A DNA stretch of 64,000 nt from Alphaproteobacteria bacterium (GTDB lineage Bacteria; Pseudomonadota; Alphaproteobacteria; SMXP01). This document shows positions 26,882-36,445 of the stretch, in pieces. Where the stretch lies: assembly GCA_028285305.1 (NCBI GenBank), contig JANQPV010000044.1, forward strand, positions 310,001 to 374,000, written 5' to 3'. Both the position numbers and the translations under genes were made by a program. Every line of letters starts with the position of its first letter. The stretch's first letter is position 1. Under the pieces are notes generated by a model. The model saw only the letters and a list, made by a program, of their open reading frames with translations. It had not been told where the DNA came from and did not search any database.

Positions 26882-27030
26882 AGCGTTTCCAGGTGTGAGC
26901 TTGAGAGTCGATTGATCAATCGACCAAGCGAACGGAATCGTTCGGCGCGAGTGCGCCTCACCACCGTCAGGAAACGCGCAAGACAAAGAACCTGGAGCCC
27001 TTTTGCGTTTTGGTCACAACCACAATGGTT
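26878..27030. repeat. Dispersed palindromic intergenic element, copy 2
   Basis: The element begins CTAGAGCGTTTCCAGGTG, identical to the minus-strand reading of copy 1 at 40-148, and its inner block CACCGTCAGGAAACGCGCAA differs from copy 1 at one base. GCGTTTCC pairs with GGAAACGC. In place of the short loop of copy 1 it carries about 65 extra bases that include a perfect 18-bp palindrome, GTCGATTGATCAATCGAC (26907-26924). It fills nearly all the space between the converging Anbu and WYL-regulator genes and may act as a two-way terminator. Confidence 0.7.
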
Positions 27031-27037
27031 CCAGGAC

Positions 27038-27733
27038 TTACCTCTGGGGACCGTACTGGCTTTCCAATTGGCGTAGGAATGTGTGGAGTGAGCGCTCAGG
27101 GACGAGTGCGTACGTCCGATTTGCAGACAAGAGCTCGGCCATGCGGTCGATTCGAAACATGCGGAAGTCTTCCCGCATCTCACACCATGCGACGAGCGTC
27201 CACACCTTGCCCCAAAACCATAGACCGAGGGGTTCTACAGCCCGGGACGTGCTTTGGCCTTTCTCGTCCTGATATTCAAAGCTCAAAACTTCTCTTTCAT
27301 CAATCGCATGTTCGATGAAATCGATCCGCTCTCTGAGGGCCTTTGTCATGGTCATTGGCGGTGCAAAGATTTTCGTATTGCCCACGCGGGCACGCTCGCC
27401 TTCCGGCACGACGGCCTCGATCTTGACGAGGGCCTCTTCTGCCGCAATGGCCATGGCCGAACCGCCCCATGCTTTGACCATGCGGGCACCAGCCACGAGG
27501 GCTACGATTTCGTCTCTGGTGAACATGAGGGGCGGCAGATCGAAGCCACTTCGCATGATGTAGCCAATTCCAGCCTCACCGTCGATGGGGACGCCGGTGG
27601 ATTGCAGATCGGCAATATCGCGGTAAATGGTTCGCTCAGAAACCTCTAGTTTCTCGGCTAGCTTTGCGGCGGTGATGAGCCGGCCGCCTCTAAGATATTG
27701 GACAATCTGAAAAAGCCGGTCGGCACGCCGCAT
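27038..27733 (-). CDS. YafY-type transcriptional regulator (HTH_11 + WYL)
   Basis: This 231-residue regulator has an N-terminal helix-turn-helix (RADRLFQIVQYLRGGRLITAAKLAEKLEVSERTIYRDI) and a WYL sensor domain in its second half (REVLSFEYQDEKGQSTSRAVEPLGLWFWGKVWTLVAWCEMREDFRMFRIDRM). YafY-type proteins commonly control a neighbouring small gene. Here the VOC protein gene lies 17 bases upstream in the same transcript direction, and it is the obvious candidate target. Confidence 0.92.
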   Translation of the reverse strand: MRRADRLFQIVQYLRGGRLITAAKLAEKLEVSERTIYRDIADLQSTGVPIDGEAGIGYIMRSGFDLPPLMFTRDEIVALVAGARMVKAWGGSAMAIAAEEALVKIEAVVPEGERARVGNTKIFAPPMTMTKALRERIDFIEHAIDEREVLSFEYQDEKGQSTSRAVEPLGLWFWGKVWTLVAWCEMREDFRMFRIDRMAELLSANRTYALVPERSLHTFLRQLESQYGPQR

Positions 27734-27750
27734 AAGCCAAGCCTGTATCG

Positions 27751-28131
27751 TTAGTTCTCAGCCACCTTAAATACACCCACGGAGTTACCCTCCGTGTCGA
27801 TGGCATAAAAGAATGAGCCAGCGGGGATTGTGATAACATCGGAGACGACTTCGCCGCCAGCCTTTTCAACCCGGCCCATGGCATCCTTCAGCTCAGAGAA
27901 GACCGCAAGATGAGCCGTAATGCCTTCTCCCTTCGTCGCCGGCGTGCCGGGATACAAATGACCGGCCGCACCGGTTCCGCCGGGATAGGGCAGCATCACC
28001 ATGGGGTTTGGTCCCGTCGTGTCGTCCTGAAGCGGTGCCTCAAGGACAATCTCGTAGAATTTCTTTGCGCGCTCCATATCGCTGACGGGGATTTCCGCCC
28101 AGACGAGGCGGTTGGGATATTGTTCAGACAT
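27751..28131 (-). CDS. VOC (glyoxalase/dioxygenase-fold) protein
   Basis: The 126-residue protein begins PNRLVWAEIPVSDMERAKKFYEIVL, the standard opening of the vicinal oxygen chelate fold. It carries a second beta-alpha unit with AVFSELKDAMGRVEKAGGEVVSD and ends in DTEGNSVGVFKVAEN. VOC proteins of this size bind metals and small electrophiles or antibiotics, but activity cannot be assigned. It is the first gene of a likely operon with the WYL regulator. Confidence 0.9.
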   Translation of the reverse strand: MSEQYPNRLVWAEIPVSDMERAKKFYEIVLEAPLQDDTTGPNPMVMLPYPGGTGAAGHLYPGTPATKGEGITAHLAVFSELKDAMGRVEKAGGEVVSDVITIPAGSFFYAIDTEGNSVGVFKVAEN

Positions 28132-28266
28132 TCGTGTGCTCCTTTTTTTGACTTGGTGTCTGAAAGGTATGTCACACGGCTCCTGACAGCTTCATGTCAG
28201 GAGTGGCTTGTCGCATTGACCTCAGTCTTTCGGCCGAACTTGTAGACCTTGAGACAAATCGTACCG

Positions 28267-29121
28267 CTACTCTCGAAAAAAGGGCCGGTCGCCGGCAATC
28301 GTAACGCGCTGCATTTTGCGCACTTGTGGGAAATAATCGGATGCGGCGTAATGTTGGCAGGCTCTATTGTCCCAAAAGGCAATTGAGTTCTTCTTCCAGC
28401 GGAACCGGCACTGGTATTCGGGAATGCTGGCACGACGATAAAGATAGTCGAGCAGCTCGTCGCTTTCTTCTTTCTCCATTCCCTTGATGTGGTCTGTGAA
28501 GCCCACATTGACATAGAGGCCGTTGCGTCCGGTTTCGGGGTGTGTGCGCACCACCGGATGCTCTTGGGAGGGATGGCGGGCGCGGATCTCCGGGTGTTTC
28601 TCTTTTGGGTAAAGACGCCCAAAGTTCTTCATGTAGTCGTGAAAGGCGGTCAGCCCACAGACTTTATCTTTCATATCGTCCGGCAGTCCGTCAAAGGCGG
28701 CATACATGTCGCAAAACAGGGTGTCGCCGCCGACGTCAGGCACTTCAACGGCGCGGAGGATCGAGCCCAGCGAGGGCTTAGGCCGCCAAGTTACGTCGCT
28801 GTGCCAGGCGTTTTCCCTGCCTTTGCTGTCCGGGCCGTGGGCGATGTGTAGCACCTCGGGGTGTTCCTGGTCTTTCGGTGTGAGCGGATGAATTTCCAAG
28901 TCGCCAAAGCACTTCGCGAAGGCGATGTGTTGGGCGGGAGTGATGTCCTGATCCCGAAAGAAGATGACCTTGTGCTCCAACAAGGCGGTTTTGATTTGGG
29001 AAAGCATTTCATCACTGGGTAGGTGACGGAGATCGATCCCGCTGATTTCGGCACCGATCGTCGGGCTGAGTTTTTCAATTCGAAGACTTGCCGCCGATTG
29101 CGTGTGTGATTGAATGTTCAT
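28267..29121 (-). CDS. TauD/TfdA-family Fe(II)/2-oxoglutarate dioxygenase
   Basis: The protein of about 284 residues shows the TauD fold: KLSPTIGAEISGIDLRHLPSDE at the N-terminus, HKVIFFRDQDITPAQHIAFAKCFGDLEIHP, the iron ligands in WHSDVTW (His-x-Asp) and a distal His in CQHYAASDY, then Arg in MQRVTIAGDRP for 2-oxoglutarate. The second ATG (29121) is preferred because GGGAG lies ahead of it. Members hydroxylate taurine, alkyl sulfates, phenoxyacids and similar compounds. It heads in the same direction as a SnoaL-like gene and a CoA-transferase gene just upstream. Confidence 0.92.
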   Translation of the reverse strand: MNIQSHTQSAASLRIEKLSPTIGAEISGIDLRHLPSDEMLSQIKTALLEHKVIFFRDQDITPAQHIAFAKCFGDLEIHPLTPKDQEHPEVLHIAHGPDSKGRENAWHSDVTWRPKPSLGSILRAVEVPDVGGDTLFCDMYAAFDGLPDDMKDKVCGLTAFHDYMKNFGRLYPKEKHPEIRARHPSQEHPVVRTHPETGRNGLYVNVGFTDHIKGMEKEESDELLDYLYRRASIPEYQCRFRWKKNSIAFWDNRACQHYAASDYFPQVRKMQRVTIAGDRPFFRE

Positions 29122-29181
29122 GGCGTCTCCCATCTTGCCGGTTCCCGTCTGTTCACAAACATAAGCGTTGCCACCTTTTGA

Positions 29182-29622
29182 CTAAGGACTCAGCCCGGCG
29201 GCCTGTACATCCTCCGGCAGCCAGGTCTCGTGAATGTGCATCCATTTGAACGGTTTCTGCTTGGCCAGGACCACCGTTGTTAGCCGGCCATTGTTCGGTC
29301 TCGCTGAGGACTTGGCTGCCCACTGCCATTCCGTGTACGTGGCAACGACGTGTTCTCCGAGATCATGGACAAGCGTGACATCCCGAATTTCAACCTTAAA
29401 CGGGGGATTCGAGCCCAAGGCGGCTTCGAACATGGAGAGCAGGCCTTCTCGGTCCAGATGGTTGGCGTCGGGCGATATGAAGATCAAGTCGTCGTCCAAA
29501 CGAGGTGCGAAATACGCGCCCAATTCTTCCTCAGATGCAGTACCGCTAAACCAGCGGGTAAAGAAGGCGTGGACATCTTCCACTTCGCGCCGCACTGCAT
29601 GCTCGAGCTCATCTTGGGTCAT
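29182..29622 (-). CDS. SnoaL-like/DUF4440-type protein
   Basis: The 146-residue protein has an NTF2-like layout: an N-terminal helical part (ELEHAVRREVEDVHAFFTRWFSG), LDDDLIFISPDANHLDREGLLSMFEAALG in the centre, and C-terminal strands VVATYTEWQWAAKSSARPNNGRLTTVVL and WMHIHETWLPED. The catalytic role is unknown. Its start codon is one base after the CoA-transferase stop, so these two are clearly co-transcribed. Confidence 0.8.
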   Translation of the reverse strand: MTQDELEHAVRREVEDVHAFFTRWFSGTASEEELGAYFAPRLDDDLIFISPDANHLDREGLLSMFEAALGSNPPFKVEIRDVTLVHDLGEHVVATYTEWQWAAKSSARPNNGRLTTVVLAKQKPFKWMHIHETWLPEDVQAAGLSP

Positions 29623-29623
29623 C

Positions 29624-30802
29624 TTAAGAGAGGTCCCGCTTCAGACCGGCTTCGGTCAGGATTTCGTCCGTGTGCTCGCCAATTTCAGGCGGGTCATAGC
29701 GAATTGTGCTGGGTGACTTGGCGAAACGGAGACCAGGCTTCATGGCGCGGTAGGTGCCTTCGCCGTCGAGTTCGCGCTCTTCGAAGAGGGTCTCCTTGAG
29801 TTGGGGGTCGTCAAAGATTTTGTTGGGCTCATTGGCGATCATGGCCGGGATCGAATGCTCTGCACACAAGTGTAGCCATTCTTCAGTTGTGTGCGTGGCT
29901 GCTGCCTCGTCCATCATGGCGTAATACTCCTTAACCCGGCCTGCGCTGTCAGCTTGGGAGGTAAAGCGCTCACTATTGTACGCGTCCGGAATACCGCCGA
30001 GCTCCAAAAACTTGGCCGATTGTTCCTGGCTGGCCGGCAACATCGCCAAATAGCCGTCTTTGGTCTTATAGGGCCGGCGGTTGGGGGTAATGGTCGTGGT
30101 CATCCCAAAGCGCCCTGTGGCGGGTTTGAATGTTTCTCCATAGAGGTGTTCCGCCATAATGAACCCTGTGAACGTCTCCAGCATTGGGACACAGACATAT
30201 TGACCTTCGCCAGTTTGTTCTTTGTGCCGGAGCGCCGCCATCGCGGCAATTGCGGTAAACAACCCGCACGTCTTGTCGGCAACAATGCTTGGCAGCGGCC
30301 GCAAGGGAAGGCTTGGATCAACAAGTGTGCTGAGGCCGCAGGCGCCGCTGGCCGCCTGGATCAAATCGTCGAAGGCTTGACGGCCTGCATAGGGTCCTGC
30401 GGGATCGTAACCCATCGCCTCAACGTAGACGATATCGGGTTTCACCTTGACGACGTCGTCGTAGGCAAAGCCCAATCGAGCAATGGAGGAGGGCCGCATG
30501 TTGTGGATGAATATATCGCCGGTTTTTACCAGATCGCGAAGGGTTTCTTTTCCTTCCTCAGACTTGAGATCGAGCGCGACGGATCTTTTGTTGCGATTGA
30601 GTGCCACAAAGACCGGACCCATGGTGGGCGAGTTGGGGGCTTTGCCGCTGCCTCGCCGTTGACGGTCGCCGCCCGGTTCTTCGACTTTGATGATATCGGC
30701 ACCCAAGTCTCCCAAGGTTTGGGTGGCGTAAGGGCCTAAGACAAACTGGGTGAGGTCAATGACCCGAACCCCCTGAAGAGGGCCCTTATTGGTGTTCGTC
30801 AT
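29624..30802 (-). CDS. CaiB/BaiF-family CoA-transferase
   Basis: The protein of about 392 residues matches family III CoA-transferases, which move CoA between acyl-CoA and a free carboxylic acid through an aspartyl-CoA thioester. Visible family blocks are GVRVIDLTQFVLGPYATQTLGDLGADIIKVEEPGGD, FVALNRNKRSVALDLKSEEGK and GYDPAGPYAGRQAFDDLIQAASG. The frame continues upstream, but ATG 30802 gives the usual family N-terminus. Together with the TauD and SnoaL-like genes it suggests an activation-type catabolic pathway; the acid activated is unknown. Confidence 0.92.
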   Translation of the reverse strand: MTNTNKGPLQGVRVIDLTQFVLGPYATQTLGDLGADIIKVEEPGGDRQRRGSGKAPNSPTMGPVFVALNRNKRSVALDLKSEEGKETLRDLVKTGDIFIHNMRPSSIARLGFAYDDVVKVKPDIVYVEAMGYDPAGPYAGRQAFDDLIQAASGACGLSTLVDPSLPLRPLPSIVADKTCGLFTAIAAMAALRHKEQTGEGQYVCVPMLETFTGFIMAEHLYGETFKPATGRFGMTTTITPNRRPYKTKDGYLAMLPASQEQSAKFLELGGIPDAYNSERFTSQADSAGRVKEYYAMMDEAAATHTTEEWLHLCAEHSIPAMIANEPNKIFDDPQLKETLFEERELDGEGTYRAMKPGLRFAKSPSTIRYDPPEIGEHTDEILTEAGLKRDLS

Positions 30803-31022
30803 TGGAATTCTTTCGGTCTTTATTGGTGTCGGCCGGTACTTTATCTGGGCCATTAGTGAATGCAATCGGGGAAGTTCATTATCGGCGAGGATACCTTGAC
30901 CCGCGCGGCGCGAGCGTTTACAAGCCCGCTTTCGGCGTTCACCGGCCGTTTGCGACCAGTTGGACGTGTGGGTCGGCCCCGCCACGGCGGATCTTCATCC
31001 TTCGATTTAGAGGTTTAAAACA

Positions 31023-31316
31023 ATGTCCCGTTTGTGCGAGCTTACCGGAAAGCGGCCGATCACTGGTCACAATGTCAGCCACGCAAATAACAAGACGAAA
31101 CGGCGTTTTTTGCCGAACTTGTGCAATGTAACGCTGGAGAGCGACGCGCTTGGCCGATCCTTTTCCATGCGCGTGTCGGCAAGCGCCTTGCGCAGTGTCG
31201 ATAAGATTGGTGGCTTGGACCTGTTTCTCCTAAAAGCACGTGATGAAACGCTCCCGGAACGGGCTCTTAAAATCAAAAAGGAAGTCCAACGGGCGGGACA
31301 GGACGCAGGCGCATAA
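31023..31316 (+). CDS. rpmB: 50S ribosomal protein L28
   Basis: The 97-residue basic protein has the L28 signature: [35 protein letters not shown], followed by [24 protein letters not shown]. The C-terminal extension is typical of alphaproteobacterial L28, about 20 residues longer than that of E. coli. AGAGG precedes the ATG by about ten bases. It is upstream of the VUT-type transporter on the same strand. Confidence 0.97.
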   Translation: MSRLCELTGKRPITGHNVSHANNKTKRRFLPNLCNVTLESDALGRSFSMRVSASALRSVDKIGGLDLFLLKARDETLPERALKIKKEVQRAGQDAGA

Positions 31317-31464
31317 AGCCCTCTCTCGCAAACGGCTTCTCCGCACGGCGTCATATTTGCACCACCCTTTGTCATGTATCAATCTGGCGCGCTCGTCGTG
31401 TCCGGGACTTTGGATTTCGGACCTTCTCCGCGCCGTGTGAGTGACACAGATTGGATGGTGCGTT

Positions 31465-32175
31465 ATGGCGGTTGATGCGTATCCCGCGACGGTTAAGGTA
31501 AACAAACCCCGACGTCGAGGCTTGCTCGATCAAATCGGCGCGTCAATTCTATTCATTTTGCGTCTTATACTGCCCCTGGTTTTTTTGGGATCCGTCTTCC
31601 TCCTTGCCGACCTGAACAGTTGGCAATCGGTTTACTTTCTTGACCCGTTTTTTGAAGAGGAGCTCGCCCCTTTCCGGCCGGGCGAGTGGCTCAAGGCCGG
31701 CCACCTCATCTTTCCACTGACTTATTTTGTTATCCATCTCACCAACCGGCGTTATGGTCCCAATCTATGCGTTGGTTTGGTTAGTGTATTCTGGTTGGCG
31801 ACGGCCGGATCAATCGTATGGGATCAATATGTTTCGGATCTCATTTATGTTGACATCACGCAAATCAACACCCGGACCGTTCTGGCATTTGCCATGGGAG
31901 TGATTGTTTCGCAGGCGATGGCCATCTGGGTCTATGAAGTCACGCGTGGGCACCCTTGGTGGCGCGCCCCTTTGATGGCTTCGCTTTGGGCATCGGGCAC
32001 GTTCTGTCTCATCTTCTTTGTTGGCGCATTTTATGGGAGTGATTTGGTTTGGGTGAATCGAATGATCACCTACTTCGCGCTCATGGTTGGTACCGCAATT
32101 ATTATGCTGGTCCCTTATTTCCTTCTGAAGTTTCTAATACGGCCGGTCAAAGGCACAGGATACGTTCCCGATTAA
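31465..32175 (+). CDS. VUT-family membrane protein (queuosine precursor transporter-like)
   Basis: The roughly 236-residue protein has six to seven hydrophobic segments. It resembles the VUT (vitamin uptake-like, YhhQ) family, which includes transporters of queuosine precursors, through GHLIFPLTYFVIHLTNRRYGPNLCVGLV near residues 75-103. The match is weaker than for other genes here, so the substrate is left open. ATG 31465 gives a normal positive-inside N-terminus; the frame also runs upstream. It converges on cobT. Confidence 0.6.
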   Translation: MAVDAYPATVKVNKPRRRGLLDQIGASILFILRLILPLVFLGSVFLLADLNSWQSVYFLDPFFEEELAPFRPGEWLKAGHLIFPLTYFVIHLTNRRYGPNLCVGLVSVFWLATAGSIVWDQYVSDLIYVDITQINTRTVLAFAMGVIVSQAMAIWVYEVTRGHPWWRAPLMASLWASGTFCLIFFVGAFYGSDLVWVNRMITYFALMVGTAIIMLVPYFLLKFLIRPVKGTGYVPD

Positions 32176-32220
32176 GCGGGTTGCTGCGACCCATTCAGAT
32201 TGGGGGGAAGGCGGCTTGTG

Positions 32221-34107
32221 TTAGCCCACAAGTGCAGAACGCCGTACAGCCCTGGGGTTGGCCGTCCGTGATTGTGCCGGGGCGTGTTGTTCTTCGAACA
32301 GTTCGGCCAATTGCTCAATTATCGTTCCGCCGAGCTGCTCCGCGTCCACGATCGTCACTGCGCGTTCGTAATAGCGCGTGACGTCATGACCGATGCCAAT
32401 CGCAATGAGTTCAACCGGAGACAGACTTTCGATATAGGCGATGACTTCGCGCAGGTGTTTTTCCAAATAGTTTCCTGCATTGACGGACAGCGTTGAATCG
32501 TCCACCGGGGCACCATCTGAAATAACCATCAATATGCGGCGCGTTTCCTGTCGTGCGATGAGGCGATTGTGCGCCCATATGAGGGCTTCGCCGTCAATGT
32601 TCTCTTTCAATAGGCCTTCGCGCATCATCAGGCCGAGGCTTTTGCGGGCGCGGCGCCACGGGGCATCCGCCGGCTTGTAGATAATGTGACGCAGGTCGTT
32701 CAAACGGCCCGGCGAAGGCGGTTTTCCGTTTGCCAACCATTGTTCTCGGCTTTGACCGCCTTTCCAGGCTTTTGTTGTAAAGCCCAAGATCTCCACTTTA
32801 ACGTTGCAGCGTTCAAGAGTGCGCGCCAAGATATCGGCGCACATGGCTGCGACCGTGATGGGCCGGCCCCTCATTGATCCTGAATTGTCCAATAGGAGCG
32901 TGACCACCGTGTCACGGAATTCGATGTCGTTTTCGACTTTAAAGGATAGGGGATGCAGCGGGTCCGTCAGTACGCGTGTTAAACGCGAAGTGTCCAGGAT
33001 TCCTTCTTCCAGGTCGAATTCCCACGAGCGGTTTTGCTGTGCCATCAATCGCCGCTGCAACTTGTTTGCAAGGCGCGAAACAACGCCCTGGAGAGTGTTC
33101 AACTGCTGATCCAAATATTGACGTAAACGAGAGAGCTCATCCGGATCGCACAACTCGTCCGCCATGATGGTTTCGTCATTTGCGGTTGTGTAGATCTTAT
33201 AAGCGGACTGGTTCTTTCCATCCGGAAAGTGGTCAGGACGCCAAGGCTGCTCGCCCTCCATCATGTCGTCGCTGTCGGCCGCCTGCATTTGATCGTCGGC
33301 TTCGATTTCGACAGCTTCTTCGTCGCCGGGCTCGCCGTCTGCTTCGCTCAGCTCCATTTGCTCCGTCGTCGTACCCTCTGGTTGCTGATCGCTGCCGGCG
33401 TCTCCGTCGTCCGAGTTTTCTCCCGACTCGGCTTCTTGGTCATCGGACTCGTCACCGGACTCATCGTTGATGTCTCCGATCTCGTCACCGAGATCGAGGT
33501 CCGTCAAGAGTTGGTGACAAAGCTTGGCAAACGCCTCTTGATCGTGCATGCAATTCAGCAACTGGGCGAGGGTATCTCCTGCTTTATCTTCGATGGAGGG
33601 GCGGATCATTTCGACCATGTCTTGGGCGATTTGAGGAGGCCGTTGACCCGTTAGCCGCTCACGGACCAACATCCCCAATACTTCGGCGAGAGGAACGTCT
33701 TGACGATCCTCCATACGTCCGAACCCCTTGTCTTCACATTCTTTTTCAAGGATGGCGGAGATATTCTTTCCCACACCTTTCATCGCGCGTGTTCCGATAC
33801 TTTCTATTCGGGCACGTTCTACAGCGGTAAACAAGGCACGCGCTTGTTGACCCTGGGGCAAGTACTTTTGATTTGTGCTTTCGTCGTGATGGGCCAGCCA
33901 GAGCGCATATCCGTCTGCTTGTCCCCTTAGGCGGCACAATTCGGCCGGGTCCATATCCCGAGGTGGCTGGGGAAGTTTGGCCGATGTTCCGCGCAAGGAT
34001 GGCGGTTCCGTACCGAAGGTGACCTCCAGTTCAGGCTCTTGCGCCATTGCCCGCGTTGTTTGTGACAATGCGGTTTTAAACGGCTGACTTTGGTCTTGAT
34101 TGCTCAT
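32221..34107 (-). CDS. cobT: Cobaltochelatase subunit CobT
   Basis: The 628-residue protein is CobT of the aerobic cobalamin pathway. With CobS it forms the AAA+/VWA chaperone that helps CobN insert cobalt into hydrogenobyrinic acid diamide. After an N-terminal helical region there is a long acidic stretch (about residues 205-290). A C-terminal VWA domain follows, with its metal site DNSGSMRG and [11 protein letters not shown]. It is 65 bases downstream of cobS on the same strand. CobN is not in the window. Confidence 0.96.
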   Translation of the reverse strand: MSNQDQSQPFKTALSQTTRAMAQEPELEVTFGTEPPSLRGTSAKLPQPPRDMDPAELCRLRGQADGYALWLAHHDESTNQKYLPQGQQARALFTAVERARIESIGTRAMKGVGKNISAILEKECEDKGFGRMEDRQDVPLAEVLGMLVRERLTGQRPPQIAQDMVEMIRPSIEDKAGDTLAQLLNCMHDQEAFAKLCHQLLTDLDLGDEIGDINDESGDESDDQEAESGENSDDGDAGSDQQPEGTTTEQMELSEADGEPGDEEAVEIEADDQMQAADSDDMMEGEQPWRPDHFPDGKNQSAYKIYTTANDETIMADELCDPDELSRLRQYLDQQLNTLQGVVSRLANKLQRRLMAQQNRSWEFDLEEGILDTSRLTRVLTDPLHPLSFKVENDIEFRDTVVTLLLDNSGSMRGRPITVAAMCADILARTLERCNVKVEILGFTTKAWKGGQSREQWLANGKPPSPGRLNDLRHIIYKPADAPWRRARKSLGLMMREGLLKENIDGEALIWAHNRLIARQETRRILMVISDGAPVDDSTLSVNAGNYLEKHLREVIAYIESLSPVELIAIGIGHDVTRYYERAVTIVDAEQLGGTIIEQLAELFEEQHAPAQSRTANPRAVRRSALVG

Positions 34108-34172
34108 GTCAAGGTGTTCGGTTTGTCTTTTCTCGAACCGAAGTTCTGCTTACGGTTCATTTGGACGCCAAG

Positions 34173-35165
34173 CTACGAGATGCTGACCTGAGTTGCCGCT
34201 TCCGGGAGGTCCTCGCCGAAACACCGTTGGTAGAATTCGGCAACTGTCGGGCGTTCTAACTCGTCGCACTTGTTCACAAATGTAACGCGAAACGCATGAC
34301 CGATGTCGCCAAATATCTCTGCATTTTGCGCCCAGGTTAGCACCGTTCTAGGGCTCATAACCGTGGAAAGGTCGCCATTCATGAAAGCGTTCCGGGAGAG
34401 ATCGGCGACGCGGACCATGGCGGAAATTACTTCGCGTCCTTCATCGGTATTGTAGGACGGACACTTAGCCAAAATGATGTCCGTTTCCATATCATGCTCT
34501 AGATAATTCAGTGTCGTGACGATGCTCCACCTGTCCATTTGGCCTTGGTTCAGCTGCTGGGTGCCGTGATAGAGCCCTGTTGTGTCGCCCAGCCCGATTG
34601 TGTTCGTCGTGGAGAACAAACGAAAGGACGGGTGGGGACGAATGACGCGGTTTTGATCCAGAAGGGTTAATTTGCCTTGGACTTCGAGAACACGCTGAAT
34701 GACGAACATGACATCGGGGCGTCCGGCGTCGTACTCATCGAAGACAAGGGCAACAGGGTTCTGCAAACACCAGGGCAATATCCCTTCGCGAAACTCGGTG
34801 ACCTGTTTTCCCTCGCGAAGAACGATGGCGTCCTTGCCTACTAAATCAATGCGGCTGATGTGGCTGTCCAAATTGATGCGCAGACAAGGCCAGTTCAAGC
34901 GCGCTGCCACTTGCTCGATATGCGTCGATTTTCCCGTGCCGTGAAATCCCTGGATCATCACACGCCGATTGTGTTTAAAGCCCGCCAAAATCGCCAACGT
35001 GGTATCGCGATCGAAGCGGTAGGTGTCGTCAAAATCGGGCACGTACTCGTTCGGTTCGGAAAATGCGGGAACCATCATGTCGACATCGATCCCGAACGTC
35101 TCTTTCGCTGATATCTCTGTGTCGGGCACCAGGTGTTCCCCAGACCCATTCATCATTTTTTCCAT
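34173..35165 (-). CDS. cobS: Cobaltochelatase subunit CobS (AAA+ ATPase)
   Basis: The 330-residue AAA+ protein has Walker A GFHGTGKS at 73-80 and Walker [17 protein letters not shown], plus a sensor region [32 protein letters not shown] that is nearly diagnostic for CobS. It partners with CobT, encoded directly downstream. The order J-domain gene, cobS, cobT is common in alphaproteobacteria. Confidence 0.96.
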   Translation of the reverse strand: MEKMMNGSGEHLVPDTEISAKETFGIDVDMMVPAFSEPNEYVPDFDDTYRFDRDTTLAILAGFKHNRRVMIQGFHGTGKSTHIEQVAARLNWPCLRINLDSHISRIDLVGKDAIVLREGKQVTEFREGILPWCLQNPVALVFDEYDAGRPDVMFVIQRVLEVQGKLTLLDQNRVIRPHPSFRLFSTTNTIGLGDTTGLYHGTQQLNQGQMDRWSIVTTLNYLEHDMETDIILAKCPSYNTDEGREVISAMVRVADLSRNAFMNGDLSTVMSPRTVLTWAQNAEIFGDIGHAFRVTFVNKCDELERPTVAEFYQRCFGEDLPEAATQVSIS

Positions 35166-35313
35166 TGATGCGCTTTTCTTAGTCCTGAATTTGTGCAGGT
35201 TTTCTAAGGATTTGTTGCCCCAGGGAAACCGTCAGACGGTACTCTTAAACAAAGTCAAGCTGGACGCCAAGGGCCTGTTCAAGGCGCAAAGCAATAAATG
35301 AGACGGGTTCGCG

Positions 35314-36006
35314 CTATTCGCGTGAGAAGCTTGACGATTTGAGAACCTGGTATGCTTTTATGACTTGGCGCAGGCGCTCGACCGTCGTTGTGTCGCCGCC
35401 ATTTGTATCCGGGTGAAAGCGCTTTACGAGCTCTTTGTATCGGTTCTTGATATCGTCGAAACTTGCCGTATCGGTCAGCCCCATCGTTTCCAGGGCCTCC
35501 TTTTGAAGCTTTGTCAGCGTCCTTTTCGGCCGCGCGGCCGGATCTGTGCCCGGGTCTCCGTCAAACAAGTTATAGGTGTCCGCGAAGCGACCCAATCCGC
35601 TTATCTTTCGCCGCTCTTCGAAGCCAGCGGTGCGGGAGGGTTTCGGTGCGCTCTGAGCTTCTTTTCCGTGTATTTTCGGGTCGCCGAATTGCCAGGTTGG
35701 TCGGTGGCCGGTCTTGTTTTTCTCGACGAAGTCGTTGATCTGATCCTCGTCCATTTCCTTGAAGTAATTCCAGGATTTGTTGAATTCACGAACATGTTCC
35801 AGGCAAAAGTACTGAAACTCGCCCGGCTTTTTGCCAGTGGGGGCGCGATGCTCCCCTTTCGCCTCGCAGCCCTCCCAAGCACAAACCCGTTTGGTCGTGC
35901 TGGGTGCTTGTTTCTTCTTTTTGCGCGTGCCACCCGTTTTCTCTTCCGGTGGGCGGACACGAATATCGAAGCCCAGCCTTGGCTTATAAGAATAATCGCC
36001 ACTCAT
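35314..36006 (-). CDS. J-domain (DnaJ-like) protein
   Basis: This roughly 230-residue protein carries a C-terminal J domain with the HPD motif (YKELVKRFHPDTNGGD), where most DnaJ proteins have it N-terminal. The N-terminal half contains CAWEGCEAKGEHRAPTGKKPGEFQYFCLEHVREFNKSWNYF, with Cys and His residues that may bind zinc. ATG 36006 starts the conserved SGDYSYKPRLGFDIRVRP region. It is transcribed away from bolA and precedes cobS. It is probably a co-chaperone for DnaK on specific clients. Confidence 0.88.
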   Translation of the reverse strand: MSGDYSYKPRLGFDIRVRPPEEKTGGTRKKKKQAPSTTKRVCAWEGCEAKGEHRAPTGKKPGEFQYFCLEHVREFNKSWNYFKEMDEDQINDFVEKNKTGHRPTWQFGDPKIHGKEAQSAPKPSRTAGFEERRKISGLGRFADTYNLFDGDPGTDPAARPKRTLTKLQKEALETMGLTDTASFDDIKNRYKELVKRFHPDTNGGDTTTVERLRQVIKAYQVLKSSSFSRE

Positions 36007-36142
36007 CGTATGATTATGAAGTCCCCCTGGACAAGACTCAAGCAGAGCCTTTGCTTGACAAAACCGAAAAGAGGTACACAGCTGAAATCCACTCAGATGC
36101 ACCTTAAGCATGATTCTGGTAGTTCAATTTCAAAGCGTAAAC

Positions 36143-36445
36143 ATGACCGTTAAAGAAACTATTTCAAGAAAACTTTCCGCCGCACTTGCCCCCTCGTTCT
36201 TGTCTGTCGAAGACGAGTCTCACCTGCACAGTGGTCACGTTGGTGCCAAGCCTGAAGGTGAGACACATTTTCGCGTCGTCATCGTTTCCCAACACTTTGT
36301 TGGGTTGAGCCGCGTGGAGCGCCATCGATTGGTAAGCGGCGTGCTGAAAGAGGAGCTTGCAGGACCCGTTCATGCCTTGGCGCTCAAAACACAAAGTCCG
36401 GAAGAACATGCAAATTCTCAAAAATCGAGTGACCCTACAACCTAA
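36143..36445 (+). CDS. bolA: BolA-family protein
   Basis: The 100-residue protein has the BolA fold signature HSGHVGAKPEGETHFRVVIVSQHFVGLSRVERHRLVSGVLKEEL-GPVHALALKT. BolA proteins work with monothiol glutaredoxins in iron-sulfur trafficking and also bind DNA. ATG 36143 is chosen because VKETISRKL is the usual N-terminal helix. Its stop codon overlaps the stop of the convergent CorC-like gene. Confidence 0.92.
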   Translation: MTVKETISRKLSAALAPSFLSVEDESHLHSGHVGAKPEGETHFRVVIVSQHFVGLSRVERHRLVSGVLKEELAGPVHALALKTQSPEEHANSQKSSDPTT

